Source: Streptomyces sp. CGMCC 4.7035
Lineage (GTDB): Bacteria > Actinomycetota > Actinomycetes > Streptomycetales > Streptomycetaceae
Length of the DNA: 64,000 nt
Assembly: GCF_031583065.1 (NCBI RefSeq)
Contig: NZ_CP134053.1
Coordinates: 2,418,001-2,482,000, forward strand
Reading direction: 5' to 3'
Part shown: positions 7,513-17,118 of the stretch, in pieces
Numbering within the stretch: the stretch's first letter is position 1
Layout: each line of letters begins with the position of its first letter
Made by a program: the position numbers and the translations under genes
The notes under the pieces: generated by a model
The model's input: only the letters and a program-made list of their open reading frames with translations
What the model was told of the DNA's origin: nothing
Database searches by the model: none

Positions 7513-9240
7513 TCATCGCGCCGAGGCAGGCTCGCGCTTCAGGTGAATGTCCTGGCTCGACAGCGTCATCGGTGACGCGGTGAAGGCACGCAGCCGCATG
7601 CGGACACCCTTCCTGGGCAGGGCGAAGCGGCCGCCCGGCGCCTCGATCCGGTACGTGGCCGTCGCATGACCGGCGACGGACGAGGGGCCGTCGAGCACCC
7701 TCCAGTAGCGGCTTTCACCGTGGCCGGTGGTCACCATGAAGTGCGGCTGGAGGGCCGCGTCGCCGTCGTTGCTCACGCGGACCGTGAGCGTGGCGACCGT
7801 CGTGGGCGTCCAAGAGCCGGCGGCGACTTCCATGTGCAACGGCGGCCTGCCGGTCGCGGCCAGGGTCGCGGCCACCAGGGACGGGGCGATCAGCCCGGCG
7901 GCCAGCACCGTGCGGGCCCCTCGCCGTCCATGCAGCAGCCTGGGTTGCCAGGCGGTGGCGAAGGCGCTGGGCGGTACCGTGAGGGCGGCCGCGAGCCACA
8001 GGGGTGTCATCAGCAGGTAGTAACCGTCCTGCGAGCGGGTCGCGAAGAAGAACGCGCACCAGGGCAGCACGCTCATGGCCGGACCCAGCCGGCGCACGAA
8101 CAGCACGAACAGCGCCAGCAGGCCGGCCGCCATCAGCATGCTGGCGTGCGAGTACCAGGCCAGGCGGTCGCTGCCGTCGGTGAAGTACAGGGAGATGCCG
8201 ACCAGGCCCTGGCCGTGGATGAGGGCACCCTGGGTGAGCGGCAGCATGATGCCCGCTATCCAGGTGCGCGGCTCGGTCACGATGAAGTACCCGTTGATCA
8301 GCAGCCAGGTCCCGGCGGCTATGCCGACGATCCGCGCCACGGCGAGGGCGGCCTCCCGCGCCCCCAGCTCGCCGCGCCGCAGGGCGTACACCCCGGCGAG
8401 CAGGAACGGCGTCAGGAACCACGGCAGTTGCTGACTCGCGCAGGCCGCGCCCAGACAGGCGGCGCGCGCCCAGTCGGCCGGGCCGCCCGCTCCCATGCGC
8501 GTCCAGCGCACCACCACAGGTATGAGGAAGGCCAGCGCGAGGATTGCCGGGTAGCCGAGGCGGCCGTACATCGGGAGGAAGCCGAAGCCCAGGCAGACCA
8601 TCGTGGCCGCCGAGCGCCACCGCACCGGCAGCATCCTCCACATGACGACCGTGCCCGCCACCAACGCACTGGTGGTGACCAGGAGTTCCGGCACCGGGCC
8701 GTGGCCGATCCACAGCAGGGGCACGGTCAGCAGCGCGGTCAGTGGCGGATAGCCGTACGTGTAGTCGTAGCCGCCGGTCACGGTCGGGGTGATGGCGACG
8801 GAGCCGTAGTGCCCGAACAGCCAGGGCCAGGGCTGTCCGTACACCGGGTTGCCGTGGGCCACCTCGCGGGCGGCCTGCAGGGTGAGGATCGACTCGTCGC
8901 TGTACCCGTGACTCATGGTCAGGGCACAGTAGACGAGCGTGATCGCCGTCACCAGGACGACAAGGTCGAGCCGCGCCAGTGACCGGGTGCGCCGCACCAC
9001 CAGCGTCAGAACGCCGGTGACCAGGATCGACACGTAGCACACCGAGATGATCCCGGCGACCACCGGCCGGTGACTGGCCGCGGAGCCCCACACCCCGCGC
9101 GTGCCGATGAACAGGCTGATGTTCGCGAGCAGCGTCAGGATGCGATGCCACTGTGCGGGAGTCTCGTCCGGCTCGCTCCGTGAGACGAGCGGGCGTATCC
9201 ATCGGCCGGTTGTCGACGGCGTCGCTTCTGCCAAGTACAC
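7513..9240 (-). CDS. polytopic membrane protein, GT87/DUF2029-like glycosyltransferase
   Basis: 575 residues with roughly ten hydrophobic helices. Between helices 2 and 3 lies a loop, SHGYSDESILTLQAAREVAH, followed by GNPVYGQPWPW and GGYDYTYGYPPLTALL. A Y/D-rich loop plus YPP is typical of polyprenyl-phosphomannose-dependent GT-C transferases. The last 110 residues are a soluble beta-rich domain (TLTVRVSNDGDAALQPHFMV) that probably lies outside the cell. The start is GTG at 9240 with no clear ribosome-binding site. TACTTT seven bases upstream could be the -10 of a leaderless transcript. The substrate is unknown. It converges with the ArsR gene, leaving seven bases between them. Confidence 0.75.
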   Translation of the reverse strand: MYLAEATPSTTGRWIRPLVSRSEPDETPAQWHRILTLLANISLFIGTRGVWGSAASHRPVVAGIISVCYVSILVTGVLTLVVRRTRSLARLDLVVLVTAITLVYCALTMSHGYSDESILTLQAAREVAHGNPVYGQPWPWLFGHYGSVAITPTVTGGYDYTYGYPPLTALLTVPLLWIGHGPVPELLVTTSALVAGTVVMWRMLPVRWRSAATMVCLGFGFLPMYGRLGYPAILALAFLIPVVVRWTRMGAGGPADWARAACLGAACASQQLPWFLTPFLLAGVYALRRGELGAREAALAVARIVGIAAGTWLLINGYFIVTEPRTWIAGIMLPLTQGALIHGQGLVGISLYFTDGSDRLAWYSHASMLMAAGLLALFVLFVRRLGPAMSVLPWCAFFFATRSQDGYYLLMTPLWLAAALTVPPSAFATAWQPRLLHGRRGARTVLAAGLIAPSLVAATLAATGRPPLHMEVAAGSWTPTTVATLTVRVSNDGDAALQPHFMVTTGHGESRYWRVLDGPSSVAGHATATYRIEAPGGRFALPRKGVRMRLRAFTASPMTLSSQDIHLKREPASAR

Positions 9241-9378
9241 GACACGGAAAGTAGGTGAATCGGATGAACAGCGTGAGCGGGCCGGGTGAACGTCGAGCGC
9301 CTGGAAGCAAAGAGTCCGGTATGGGGGAAGTAAGCGGCGCCTGTATGGAGGTGTACCGCTTGCCCCCCGGTCACCCGC

Positions 9379-12300
9379 CTAATAGACGTCCCGCACATAC
9401 CGCTTCTCCGCGGCCAGCTGCTTCATGTACGCGGCCGCCTCCGGCTCGCTCAGGCCGCCGTGCAGGACGGCGATGTCCCGCAGTGCCTGGTCGACGTCCT
9501 TGGCCATCCGGGAGGCGTCCCCGCAGACGTAGAAGCGGGCGCCGTCCTGGAGCCAGTGCCACAGCTCGGGGCCGTGCTCGCGCATCCGGTCCTGGACGTA
9601 GACCTTGGCCCGCTGGTCGCGGGAGAAGGCGGTGTCGAGCCGGGTGAGGACGCCCTCCTGGCGCAGCGCCGTCAGCTCGTCCTCGTAGTAGAAGTCCGTG
9701 GCGCGGTGCTGTTCGCCGAAGAACAGCCAGTTCGGGGCCTTGTGCCCCAGCTCCCGGCGTTCCTGGAGGAAGCCGACGAACGGCGCGACACCGGTGCCGG
9801 GCCCGACCATCACCATCGGCGTCGACCCGTCCGCGGGAGGGCGGAAGTGCGGCGAGCGCTGCACGAACACCGGCACCGGTGCGTCCGGCTCCGCGTCTGC
9901 GAGGAACCCGCCGCAGACCCCGGCCCGCGGCTGCCCGCCCAGCCCCTCGTACCGGACGACGGACACCGTCAGCGACACCAGGTGCGGATCGACGAACGGG
10001 CTCGACGAGATCGAGTACAGCCGCGGTTGCAGCCGCTTGAGCACCCCGGCCCACTCCTCGGCCGAGGCGCGCACGGCATGCTCGGCGACCACGTCGACGG
10101 CCTGCCGCCCCCAGCACCAGCGCGCCAGCCCGTCCTTGTTGTCCGGGCGCAGCAGCGGGCGCAACTCCCGGTCGTCGCGGACGCGTTCGGCGACGAAGCG
10201 CAGCAGGTCGGGGGTGATCCGGGCGATGTCGAGATGCCGCAGCAGGGCCTCGGCGAAGGGGACCTCGCCCACTCCCGTGACCTCGACCGCGACGGACCGG
10301 CCGATGCCCGTCACCTCCAGCCACTCCTCCACCAGGGCGGGGGAGTTGACCGGACGCACGCCGAGCGCGTCCCCGGTCTCGTAAGTGAGGTCCGTTCCGC
10401 TCGTGTCGAAGGTGAACCGGCGGACCTCCTTGCTCGCGCCGGGCAGGCTGAGCAGCCGGTTGCCGGTGAGGCGGGCGGTCGTCGGGGCCGGTTTCCTCGT
10501 CTTCGGCGCCGGCGGGGCCTCGTGTGCGGCACCACTCAGTGCCGTGAGGACGCTGTCGAGCCAGGCGCCCGCCGACGGCTCGTAGTCGGGTTCGCAGTCC
10601 GTGCGCGGCGCCAGACGTGCCGCGCCCAGCTCGTTCAGGCGCGCGTCGAGCCGCCGCCCGTGCCCGCAGAAGTCGTCGTACGACGAGTCGCCGAAGGCCA
10701 GGACGGCATAGCGCACGCCGTCGAGCCGCGGGGCCTCGTGGCCGGAGAGGGTGTCCCAGAAGCCGGAGCCGTTGTCGGGTGCGTCGCCGTCGCCGAACGT
10801 GCTGGTGATCAGCAACAGGTCGGCGTCGCCCGGGAGGCGGCCGACGTCGACCTTGTCCATGCCGACCAGCGTGGCCCGGTGTCCGGTCGCGGTGAGCCGC
10901 TGCGCGGCGGCGCTCGCGAACTCCTCGGCGTTCCCGGTCTGCGAGGCCCACAGCACGACGACCTCGCGGCCGGTCCGCTCCTGGGGCGCGCTTCCGGTCC
11001 TGGAGTACATGCCGGCGAGGACGCCGTTGACCCACAGGGCGTGCTCGGGACTGAAGGGAGCGTCCGGCGGCAGCACGGGCACGCCCGGCGCGCCGGAGCC
11101 CAGGCCGGCGAGGAAGCCCGTCAGGTACTGGCGTTCCTGGGCGGACAGGACCGGGGGAGGGGCGGGGGCGAGACCGAAGAGGTCGCCGACCGGTGCGACG
11201 GAAGCGGGGGCCGGGGTGACGGCCGCGAGGGACGTCGGGGCGACGGCCGTGAGGGACGTCGGGGTGACGGCCGTGAGGGACGTCGGGGTGACGGCCGTGA
11301 GGGGCACCGGGCCGGCGGCCGTGACGGGTGCCCCGGTCGCCGTGGGGCGGCCCGCGATAGGCGCAGGTTCCGCCACCTTCGCCAGCGCCACCGCGCACAC
11401 CTTGAACTCCGGCTGGAACGACACCGGGTCGACCGCGTCGCTGGTCACCGCGTTGACGCTCAGATACTCGCCGAACAGGTCGTTCCAGTGGAACGGCGCG
11501 AAACAGCACCCAGGCCGCACCCGGTCGGTCACCACCGCCGGCAGCACGGCCCGCCCGCGCCGCGAGGCGACCTCGACCCGGTCGCCGTTCACGACGCCGA
11601 GCGTGGCCGCGTCCTCGGGATGCACCTCCACGAACGGCCCGGGATTGAGCTTGTTGAGCTTGGCCACCTTCCCGGTCTTCGTCAGCGTGTGCCACTGGTG
11701 CTGCACACGGCCCGTGTTGAGGAGGAACGGGAAGTCGTCGTCGGGCAGTTCGGCGGGCGGCAGATGGGGCCGCGCGTGGAACACCGCCCGACCGCTCGGC
11801 GTGGGAAACGACAGCCCGCCTTCGACGTACCGGATCGGATTGCGCGCCGGACCGTCCTCCCGCGCGGCCGGCCACTGCACGGGCCCGGTCCGCAGCCGCT
11901 CGTATGTCACACCCCGCAGATCCCAGCCGGTCTTCGGGTTCCACGCCCGCTTGATCTCCTCGAAGACCTCCTCGGCGCTGTCGTACGAGAACCCCTCGTA
12001 CCCCATCTCCCGCGCGACGGCCGCGATCAGCCGCCAGTCGGCCATCGCCTCGCCCGGCGGGTCCAGCGCGGGCCGGGCGAGCGTGAGACCGCGCTCGCTG
12101 TTGATCAGGACGCCCTCCGCCTCGGCCCACAACGCGCCGGGCAGGACGACGTCGGCGTAGGCGTTGGTCTCGGTCTCCGCGAAGGCGTCCTGCGCGACGA
12201 CGAACTCGGCGGCCTCAAGACCCTCGATGACCGTCTTCCGGTTGGCCACCGAGGCCACAGGGTTGGTGCACATGATCCAGCAGGCCTTGATGTCCCCGTC

Positions 12301-13503
12301 CGCCATCTTCTGGAACATCTCGACGGTCCCCCGCCCGACCCCGTCCGCACGGATCGCGCCGGACGGCAGCCCCCACAACTCCTCGACGAACGCGCGCTCC
12401 TCATCGACGAGCACCGACCGCTGCCCCGGCAGCCCGGGGCCCATGTAGCCCATCTCGCGCCCGCCCATCGCGTTGGGCTGCCCGGTGAGCGAGAAGGGCC
12501 CGCTGCCCGGACGGCAGATCGCGCCGGTCGCGAGGTGCAGATTGACCAGCGCGTTGGTGTTCCAGGTCCCGTGCGTGGACTGGTTGAGCCCCATGGTCCA
12601 GCAGCTCGTCCACTCCTTGGCCTCGCCGATGAGCCGGGCCGCCCGCCGGATGTCGTCCTCGGCGAGACCGGTGACCTCGGCGACGGACGCGGGCGGGTAG
12701 TCGGCGAGGAAGTCGGGCATCGCCTCCCAGCCCTCGGTGTGCCGGGCGATGAAGTCGGCGTCCGTGTGCCCGTTCTCGTGCAGCAGGTGCAGCAGCCCGT
12801 TGAGCAGGGCGAGATCGGTCCCGGGCCGGATCTGCAGGAAGAGGTCGGCCTTGTCCGCGGTCGCGGTGCGTCGCGGATCGACGACGATCAGCTTGGCGCC
12901 CGCCTTGACGCGGTCCATCAGCCGCAGGAAGAGGATCGGATGGCAGTCGGCCATGTTCGAGCCGATGACCAGGAAGACATCCGCCTTGTCCAGATCGTCG
13001 TACGACCCCGGCGGCCCGTCGGCCCCCAGCGACAGCTTGTATCCGGCACCCGCGCTCGCCATGCACAGCCGCGAGTTCGACTCGATCTGGTTGGTCCGTA
13101 CGAAGCCCTTGGCCAGCTTGTTCGCCAGGTACTGCGCCTCCAGGCCCAGCTGCCCCGAGACGTAGAAGGCGACGGCGTCCGGACCGTGCTGGTCGACGAT
13201 CTCCCGCAGCCGCCCCGCGGTCTCACGAACGGCCGCGTCGACGGGCGCGGGCACCGGCTCCGCACCACGGTCGTCGCGGACGAGGGCCGTGGTCAGCCGC
13301 CCGGGCGCGGCCAGCAGGTCGGCGGTGGTCGCGCCCTTGGTGCACAGCCTGCCGCGGTTGGCGGGGTGCTCCTTGTCGCCGGAGGCCTTGAGGACGCGGC
13401 GGCGGCCGTCGGCGCCGGTCGCGACATCGAGCACGATCCCGCAGCCGACGCCGCAGTACGAGCAGACGGTCCGTATCTGCTGCGTGCCGGGGCTCGTGGT
13501 CAT
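9379..13503 (-). CDS. nasA: assimilatory nitrate reductase fused to a diflavin reductase
   Basis: 1374 residues. Residues 1-715 are the molybdopterin catalytic part. An iron-sulfur motif starts [10 protein letters not shown] and is completed by RGRLCTKG, with the substrate-channel region [15 protein letters not shown]. Residues 725-775 are a Pro/Thr linker with repeated LTAVTPTS. A flavodoxin domain follows ([15 protein letters not shown], about 841), then FAD- and NADPH-binding modules of the sulfite-reductase flavoprotein type ([17 protein letters not shown]-terminal YVRDVY). The protein should carry electrons from NADPH to nitrate in the cytoplasm without a separate reductase. ATG 13503 starts [15 protein letters not shown] GlnR-like box lies just upstream. 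No nitrite reductase is in the window. Confidence 0.9.
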   Translation of the reverse strand: MTTSPGTQQIRTVCSYCGVGCGIVLDVATGADGRRRVLKASGDKEHPANRGRLCTKGATTADLLAAPGRLTTALVRDDRGAEPVPAPVDAAVRETAGRLREIVDQHGPDAVAFYVSGQLGLEAQYLANKLAKGFVRTNQIESNSRLCMASAGAGYKLSLGADGPPGSYDDLDKADVFLVIGSNMADCHPILFLRLMDRVKAGAKLIVVDPRRTATADKADLFLQIRPGTDLALLNGLLHLLHENGHTDADFIARHTEGWEAMPDFLADYPPASVAEVTGLAEDDIRRAARLIGEAKEWTSCWTMGLNQSTHGTWNTNALVNLHLATGAICRPGSGPFSLTGQPNAMGGREMGYMGPGLPGQRSVLVDEERAFVEELWGLPSGAIRADGVGRGTVEMFQKMADGDIKACWIMCTNPVASVANRKTVIEGLEAAEFVVAQDAFAETETNAYADVVLPGALWAEAEGVLINSERGLTLARPALDPPGEAMADWRLIAAVAREMGYEGFSYDSAEEVFEEIKRAWNPKTGWDLRGVTYERLRTGPVQWPAAREDGPARNPIRYVEGGLSFPTPSGRAVFHARPHLPPAELPDDDFPFLLNTGRVQHQWHTLTKTGKVAKLNKLNPGPFVEVHPEDAATLGVVNGDRVEVASRRGRAVLPAVVTDRVRPGCCFAPFHWNDLFGEYLSVNAVTSDAVDPVSFQPEFKVCAVALAKVAEPAPIAGRPTATGAPVTAAGPVPLTAVTPTSLTAVTPTSLTAVAPTSLAAVTPAPASVAPVGDLFGLAPAPPPVLSAQERQYLTGFLAGLGSGAPGVPVLPPDAPFSPEHALWVNGVLAGMYSRTGSAPQERTGREVVVLWASQTGNAEEFASAAAQRLTATGHRATLVGMDKVDVGRLPGDADLLLITSTFGDGDAPDNGSGFWDTLSGHEAPRLDGVRYAVLAFGDSSYDDFCGHGRRLDARLNELGAARLAPRTDCEPDYEPSAGAWLDSVLTALSGAAHEAPPAPKTRKPAPTTARLTGNRLLSLPGASKEVRRFTFDTSGTDLTYETGDALGVRPVNSPALVEEWLEVTGIGRSVAVEVTGVGEVPFAEALLRHLDIARITPDLLRFVAERVRDDRELRPLLRPDNKDGLARWCWGRQAVDVVAEHAVRASAEEWAGVLKRLQPRLYSISSSPFVDPHLVSLTVSVVRYEGLGGQPRAGVCGGFLADAEPDAPVPVFVQRSPHFRPPADGSTPMVMVGPGTGVAPFVGFLQERRELGHKAPNWLFFGEQHRATDFYYEDELTALRQEGVLTRLDTAFSRDQRAKVYVQDRMREHGPELWHWLQDGARFYVCGDASRMAKDVDQALRDIAVLHGGLSEPEAAAYMKQLAAEKRYVRDVY
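11210..11302 (-). repeat. 24-bp coding tandem repeat in the nitrate reductase linker
   Basis: Three near-identical 24-bp units begin at 11231, 11255 and 11279, with a degenerate fourth before 11231. They encode the octapeptide LTAVTPTS in the linker between the molybdopterin and flavodoxin domains. The number of copies may vary between strains. Confidence 0.9.
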
Positions 13504-13526
13504 GCCGACGACAGTACGAATTGCCC

Positions 13527-13542
13527 GTTACGCGGATGTCAC
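13527..13542 (-). promoter_or_regulatory. putative GlnR box before the nitrate reductase gene
   Basis: On the minus strand GTGAC-atccgc-GTAAC fits the GlnR consensus gTnAC-n6-GaAAc at nine of the ten conserved positions. It sits 24 bases upstream of the start codon at 13503. GlnR controls nitrogen genes, including nitrate reductase, in Streptomyces. Binding here is inferred from the sequence alone. Confidence 0.5.
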
Positions 13543-13720
13543 ACGCCACGATCTTGAGGAGTTACACGCGCTGCACAGGGCGCCCACGCGCGGTGTGAGG
13601 CGGGCATGGGGGTGTACGGAAGGGGCGCCATCCGGCCGAAGTGGCCCCCGGGGATGTCGCGGTCCGTGTCGCTGTTGGGCCGAACGGGTGACTATGCGTA
13701 AGGTTTGGCCGGTGCAGACT

Positions 13721-14137
13721 ATGAGTGCGAGCCAGTGGGGAGGGCCGGTGAGCAGGCGCGATGTCACCGACGAACAGTGGGAAGGGCTCGCTCAGGTCGT
13801 TCCGTTGCGAGGCCGGGACGCCTGGCCGTCCGCGGTCGACCACCGATCGATACCCGAGGCCCAGACCGAGGCGCGCCGCCGCTTCGTGGTCCTGCGGGTC
13901 AATGTGTTCGCGGACGCGCGTGAGGTCGCCGAGACGCTGATGGCCGGGATTCCGGTGCTGCTCGACCTCACGGGTGCGGAGACCGAGGTCGCCAAGCGGG
14001 TGCTGGACTTCAGCACTGGCGTCGTCTTCGGCCTTTCCAGCGGGATGCACCGGGTCGACCGCAACGTTTTCCTGCTGACCCCGCCGGGCACCGAGGTGCG
14101 GGGGCTGATGGAAGGGGCTGGGATGCCCGGCGTCTGA
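13721..14137 (+). CDS. sflB: SepF-like cell division protein
   Basis: 138 residues. The C-terminal 80 (RFVVLRVNVFADAREVAETL, then the stretches IPVLLDLTGAETEVAKRVLDF and GVVFGLSSGMHRVDRNVFLL) match the SepF fold that dimerises and contacts FtsZ. The N-terminus lacks the long membrane-binding amphipathic helix and linker of canonical SepF, as in the SepF-like paralogues SflA and SflB of Streptomyces. The name sflB rests on recalled synteny with SCO5967. The start is ATG 13721 (MSASQWGG). An in-frame GTG at 13748 with GGGGAGGG four bases upstream is an alternative that gives 129 residues. Confidence 0.8.
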   Translation: MSASQWGGPVSRRDVTDEQWEGLAQVVPLRGRDAWPSAVDHRSIPEAQTEARRRFVVLRVNVFADAREVAETLMAGIPVLLDLTGAETEVAKRVLDFSTGVVFGLSSGMHRVDRNVFLLTPPGTEVRGLMEGAGMPGV

Positions 14138-14269
14138 GCTGCGGCGGCGGGACGGGCCGGTCGGACGGGAGGATGCCCCTGGGGCGGCCGCCCGGTTGGT
14201 CGCTCGATCGTAGGAAGGGTGTGGGGGAGGAACGGTTCGCTCCGGTGGCGGAGGCCTACGGTCCCGGAT

Positions 14270-15697
14270 ATGACCGTGTCACCTGCGTTGCCCCTGCCGA
14301 ATCGAGCCGGTCTCGCGGATTCGCCGCCAGATCGCGCCGGTCTTGCGGACTCGTCTCTGGACGGAGCCGGTTTTGCGGACGCGTGCCCGGATAGAGCGGG
14401 TCTCGCGGATTCGTCTCTGGATGGAGCTGGTCTCGCGAACCCGTGTCCGGATAGAGGCGGTCTTGCGGACTCGTCTCCGGATCGAGTGGCTCTCGCGGAC
14501 TCGTCTCCGGACAGAGCCGGTCTCGCGCACCCGTCTCCGGCCCGAGCCGGTCTCGCGGACCGAGCCGTTGTCGCCGGTCCGCGGCCGGACCGGCCATGCG
14601 TCACCGAGCTGCGGCTGTCCGCGTTCGCCGGGCACCGGCGGGCCGGGTTCACGCTGGGGCCGTTGACGCTCTTCGCGGGACCGAGCGGCTCGGGCAAGTC
14701 GCGGGCGCTCCAGGCGTACGAGGCGCTGGCGCGGCTCGGGGGCGGGGCAGAGCTGGGGGAGGCGTTCCCGGATCCGGCGGCCTGCGTACCCGCGGGGGCG
14801 CGGCCCGACGCCCAGCGGCGGCGCGGTTTCCGCATCGGCTGCACGGCCGACGGGCCACAAGGACCCGTCCGGCTCGACGTCGCCGTCCAGGCCGAGCCCG
14901 AACTGCGCATCGTGGGCGAGAGGCTCACCTCAGGCGGCCTCGTCCTGCTGGAGACGGCGCTGCGCGACCCGAGCCGTCCGGCCGTGCAGGCGGCCTGGCA
15001 CACGGCGGGGTCCTCCCCCGTGACCCGGGGCCCACTCCCGGACGACCGTCTCGGCACCGCGCTGCTGTCGCTGCGCGTGGCCGGGAAGACGGACGGCCAG
15101 CGCCGGGTGCTCGCGGCCGCGGAACAGATGGTGGTCGCGCTGCGCTCGGTCTTCGCCTGCGACCCCAATCCCCGCCGGATGCGCGCCCCCGTCCGGCTGG
15201 GCGCGGGCCGGCTGCTGTCGGGCTGTGACAACCTCGCGGACGTGCTGTGGCGGACGCGCGCGGAGTGCGGCCGGCGGCACGCGCTGCTGACCGCGGCGGT
15301 CGGGGCCGGCTGCGCGGGGCGCGTCGTGGACCTGCTGGCGGAACCGCTCGGCGACGGCATGGTCCGCGCGCTGATCGACCGGGGCGAGGGACCGCGTACG
15401 CCGCTGGCGCTGCTGGGCGACGGCGAGCTGCGGTACGTGGCCCTGGCCCTCGTCCTGCTCACCGGCCCGGGCGTCCTGGAGGTCGACCCGGCGGGCGAGG
15501 TGCCCCAGGCGCTGCAGACGCTCACCGTGCTGGCGGACGGCTTCGACCGCTGCATGGACCGGCGCCAGGCGCGGGAACTGCTGGAGCTGGCGGCGCGGAT
15601 GTGTCAGCGGGGTCATATCCGGCTGGTGGGTGCGGTGAACGAGACGTCCTGGGCGGAGGGGGTGGATGCCGTGACGGTGGTAGACCTGAGCCCGTGA
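14270..15697 (+). CDS. AAA-type ATPase with an N-terminal decapeptide repeat
   Basis: 475 residues from ATG 14270 (MTVSPALPLPN). Residues 12-97 consist of about 8.5 copies of a decapeptide, RAGLADSSPD. The ATPase part then begins: TELRLSAFAGHRRAGFTLGP and Walker A GPSGSGKS, in an arrangement like RecF/OLD-type AAA ATPases. A region near the C-terminus (ALLGDGELRYVALALVLL, then GVLEVDPAGE) could hold the signature and Walker B but is atypical. Frame and G/C bias persist through the repeat, so the repeat is translated if ATG 14270 is used. A later start cannot be excluded. The stop overlaps the GTG of the MazG-like gene, implying coupling. Function unknown. Confidence 0.75.
   Translation: MTVSPALPLPNRAGLADSPPDRAGLADSSLDGAGFADACPDRAGLADSSLDGAGLANPCPDRGGLADSSPDRVALADSSPDRAGLAHPSPARAGLADRAVVAGPRPDRPCVTELRLSAFAGHRRAGFTLGPLTLFAGPSGSGKSRALQAYEALARLGGGAELGEAFPDPAACVPAGARPDAQRRRGFRIGCTADGPQGPVRLDVAVQAEPELRIVGERLTSGGLVLLETALRDPSRPAVQAAWHTAGSSPVTRGPLPDDRLGTALLSLRVAGKTDGQRRVLAAAEQMVVALRSVFACDPNPRRMRAPVRLGAGRLLSGCDNLADVLWRTRAECGRRHALLTAAVGAGCAGRVVDLLAEPLGDGMVRALIDRGEGPRTPLALLGDGELRYVALALVLLTGPGVLEVDPAGEVPQALQTLTVLADGFDRCMDRRQARELLELAARMCQRGHIRLVGAVNETSWAEGVDAVTVVDLSP
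14303..14560 (+). repeat. 30-bp coding minisatellite, about 8.5 units
   Basis: Eight consecutive 30-bp units run from 14303 to 14542, with a partial ninth to 14560. They are diverged versions of a unit translating to RAGLADSSPD. Variants include GAGFADACPD, GAGLANPCPD, RVALADSSPD and RAGLAHPSPA. The repeat occupies the N-terminus of the ATPase gene. Confidence 0.9.
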
Positions 15698-16047
15698 CAG
15701 AGGAACCGGGGAAGCGGAGAGACCTGGATGTGGCGCGGTTGCAGCGCCGGCTCGCGGAGTTCGCCGCGGCACGCAACTGGCAGCCGTACCACACCCCCAA
15801 GAACCTGGCGGCCGCGCTCAGCGTGGAAGCGTCCGAACTGGTCGAGATCTTCCAGTGGTTGACGCCGGAGGAGTCGGCACGGGTGATGGACGACCCCGGC
15901 ACGGCCCACCGGGTGACCGACGAGGTCGCGGACGTGCTCGCCTATCTGCTCCAGCTGTGCGAGGTGCTGGGCATCGACGCGCTGGCGGCGCTGGACGCGA
16001 AGATCGACCGCAACGAGGAGAGGTTCCCGAAGCCGGGTTCGGAATGA
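15694..16047 (+). CDS. MazG-like nucleotide pyrophosphohydrolase
   Basis: 117 residues. The alpha-helical MazG/RS21-C6 fold is visible as LSVEASELVEIFQWLTPEE with the metal-binding ExxE residues, then TDEVADVLAYLLQLCEVLGI, the second ExxD motif. Small proteins of this type hydrolyse non-canonical or damaged dNTPs to monophosphates. The start is GTG 15694, overlapping the ATPase stop by GTGA, so it is translated in tandem with that gene. A more downstream start at the GTG near 15730 would shorten it by 12 residues. Whether it works with the ATPase is unknown. Confidence 0.88.
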   Translation: MTEEPGKRRDLDVARLQRRLAEFAAARNWQPYHTPKNLAAALSVEASELVEIFQWLTPEESARVMDDPGTAHRVTDEVADVLAYLLQLCEVLGIDALAALDAKIDRNEERFPKPGSE

Positions 16048-16246
16048 GACGGAAGGGTCCAGCGGCGAGGCGCCCGCCCGCCCGATCGTCACTCTCCGGA
16101 GTCATGGAGTTGTCCCCACTCCCTATGTTGTCCACAGATTTCGGACCAGCTCTGGCTTTTCGGCGCATGAGCCTTCACTCTGGGTAGTGGACAGCGGAGT
16201 TCGGGCGGACGCGCGGCAGCGGGTCGGGACGGAGCGGGGGCAGCGC

Positions 16247-16723
16247 ATGGACGCGATGCGGCTCATCATGGCGAGCAGGCGCGCCCTCGCGGGGAGCGGG
16301 GACGGGCAGAGGATCATGACGGAGGCGTGGCAGGCGTACGCCTTGGCGCAGGCCATCGGCAGTCGCCTGGCGGTGTCGGGGCCGCCCGAACTGCGCGGTG
16401 AGGCGCTGGGGTTGACCGAGCTGGCGGGCAGAGGCTGCGGCGTTCTGGACACGCCGTCCCTCGACGTGGCCGACCTGCGCGCCGCCCAGCTCACGGACCT
16501 GGGTGACGCCCGCGAGGCCCTCCTCGACCTCGGCACCCTCCTCGTGGAACTGGGCATGGCCCTCGTCGCGGTCGCGAGCGCGGCGGACGACGAGGGCACG
16601 TACTGGCAGTGCATGGAGGCCATCGACGCGGCGGACGAGTCGAGGGACCGGGTCAAAGAGATGCTGCGCAGACTGGCGGCGAGGGACGGCGAGATACGGG
16701 AACGGCACAGGACGGCGGGCTGA
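16247..16723 (+). CDS. DUF6099-type hypothetical protein
   Basis: 158 residues from ATG 16247 (MDAMRLIMASRRALA), chosen because GGAGCGGGGG lies close upstream; the frame also continues back to 16187. The protein is almost wholly helical (QAYALAQAIGSRLAV; ALLDLGTLLVELGMALVAVA) and soluble. I recognise it as a Streptomyces family annotated DUF6099, with no known function. It converges with the small gene at 16732, leaving eight bases between the stops. Confidence 0.75.
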   Translation: MDAMRLIMASRRALAGSGDGQRIMTEAWQAYALAQAIGSRLAVSGPPELRGEALGLTELAGRGCGVLDTPSLDVADLRAAQLTDLGDAREALLDLGTLLVELGMALVAVASAADDEGTYWQCMEAIDAADESRDRVKEMLRRLAARDGEIRERHRTAG

Positions 16724-16731
16724 ATCGCCCG

Positions 16732-16905
16732 TCAGCCCCGCTCGTCGTCCGCCACCCCAGGCCGCTGCAGATCCGCATCCAGTTGCGACAGATCCGCACT
16801 GAGCGCGGCCATCAGCTCTTCCATCTGCTCCAGCAGCCCCTTCGGCTGCGCGGCGGCAGTCTCCTTCTGCGGCACCTCGTGCGGAAAGACGGCTTCCTGG
16901 GACAT
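16732..16905 (-). CDS. small hypothetical protein (57 residues)
   Basis: The peptide begins MSQEAVFPHEVPQKETAAAQ. It then has a helical, acidic segment, LLEQMEELMAALSADLSQLD, and a short polar tail. The ATG at 16905 has GAGGAGACC a few bases upstream. The frame extends back to 17022, but that part looks non-coding. I do not recognise a family. The size and the acidic helix would also suit a peptide precursor, but no processing genes are nearby. Confidence 0.6.
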   Translation of the reverse strand: MSQEAVFPHEVPQKETAAAQPKGLLEQMEELMAALSADLSQLDADLQRPGVADDERG

Positions 16906-17085
16906 GACGGTCTCCTCGGCGCTGGCGCCCCGGAGGCGCGGCCGCCGGCGACGGGTGCCGGGCGGTCCGGCTCCGCACCAGCAACGATCACCGTCGCAGC
17001 CGGTCACTGACCTCGCCCGCACCGAGTATCGGGTTGACGGATTTTCACCCTGTCGGGTCGGGAGGGGCTGGTGGGACTCATGAGG

Positions 17086-17118
17086 TTGACGCGCGTTCGA
17101 ACGTGCAGGATGGAGGTA
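17086..17118 (+). promoter_or_regulatory. putative promoter of a leaderless transcript
   Basis: TTGACG at 17086-17091 and CAGGAT at 17106-17111 resemble -35 and -10 elements, although the 14-bp spacer is short. The ATG begins six bases after CAGGAT, so transcription could start at the initiation codon. The same CAGGAT-N6-ATG layout precedes two other genes in the window. Confidence 0.45.

Noticed and set aside
9460..13557. Very long plus-strand reading frame opposite the nitrate reductase gene
   Set aside because: The minus-strand protein has clear family motifs from end to end. The opposite frame is rich in Arg, Gly, Val and Gln and has no recognisable domain, as expected for the mirror of G+C-rich codons.
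13289..13720. Longer sepF-like protein starting at 13289
   Set aside because: This upstream part overlaps the nitrate reductase start and its promoter region, and has a non-coding appearance.
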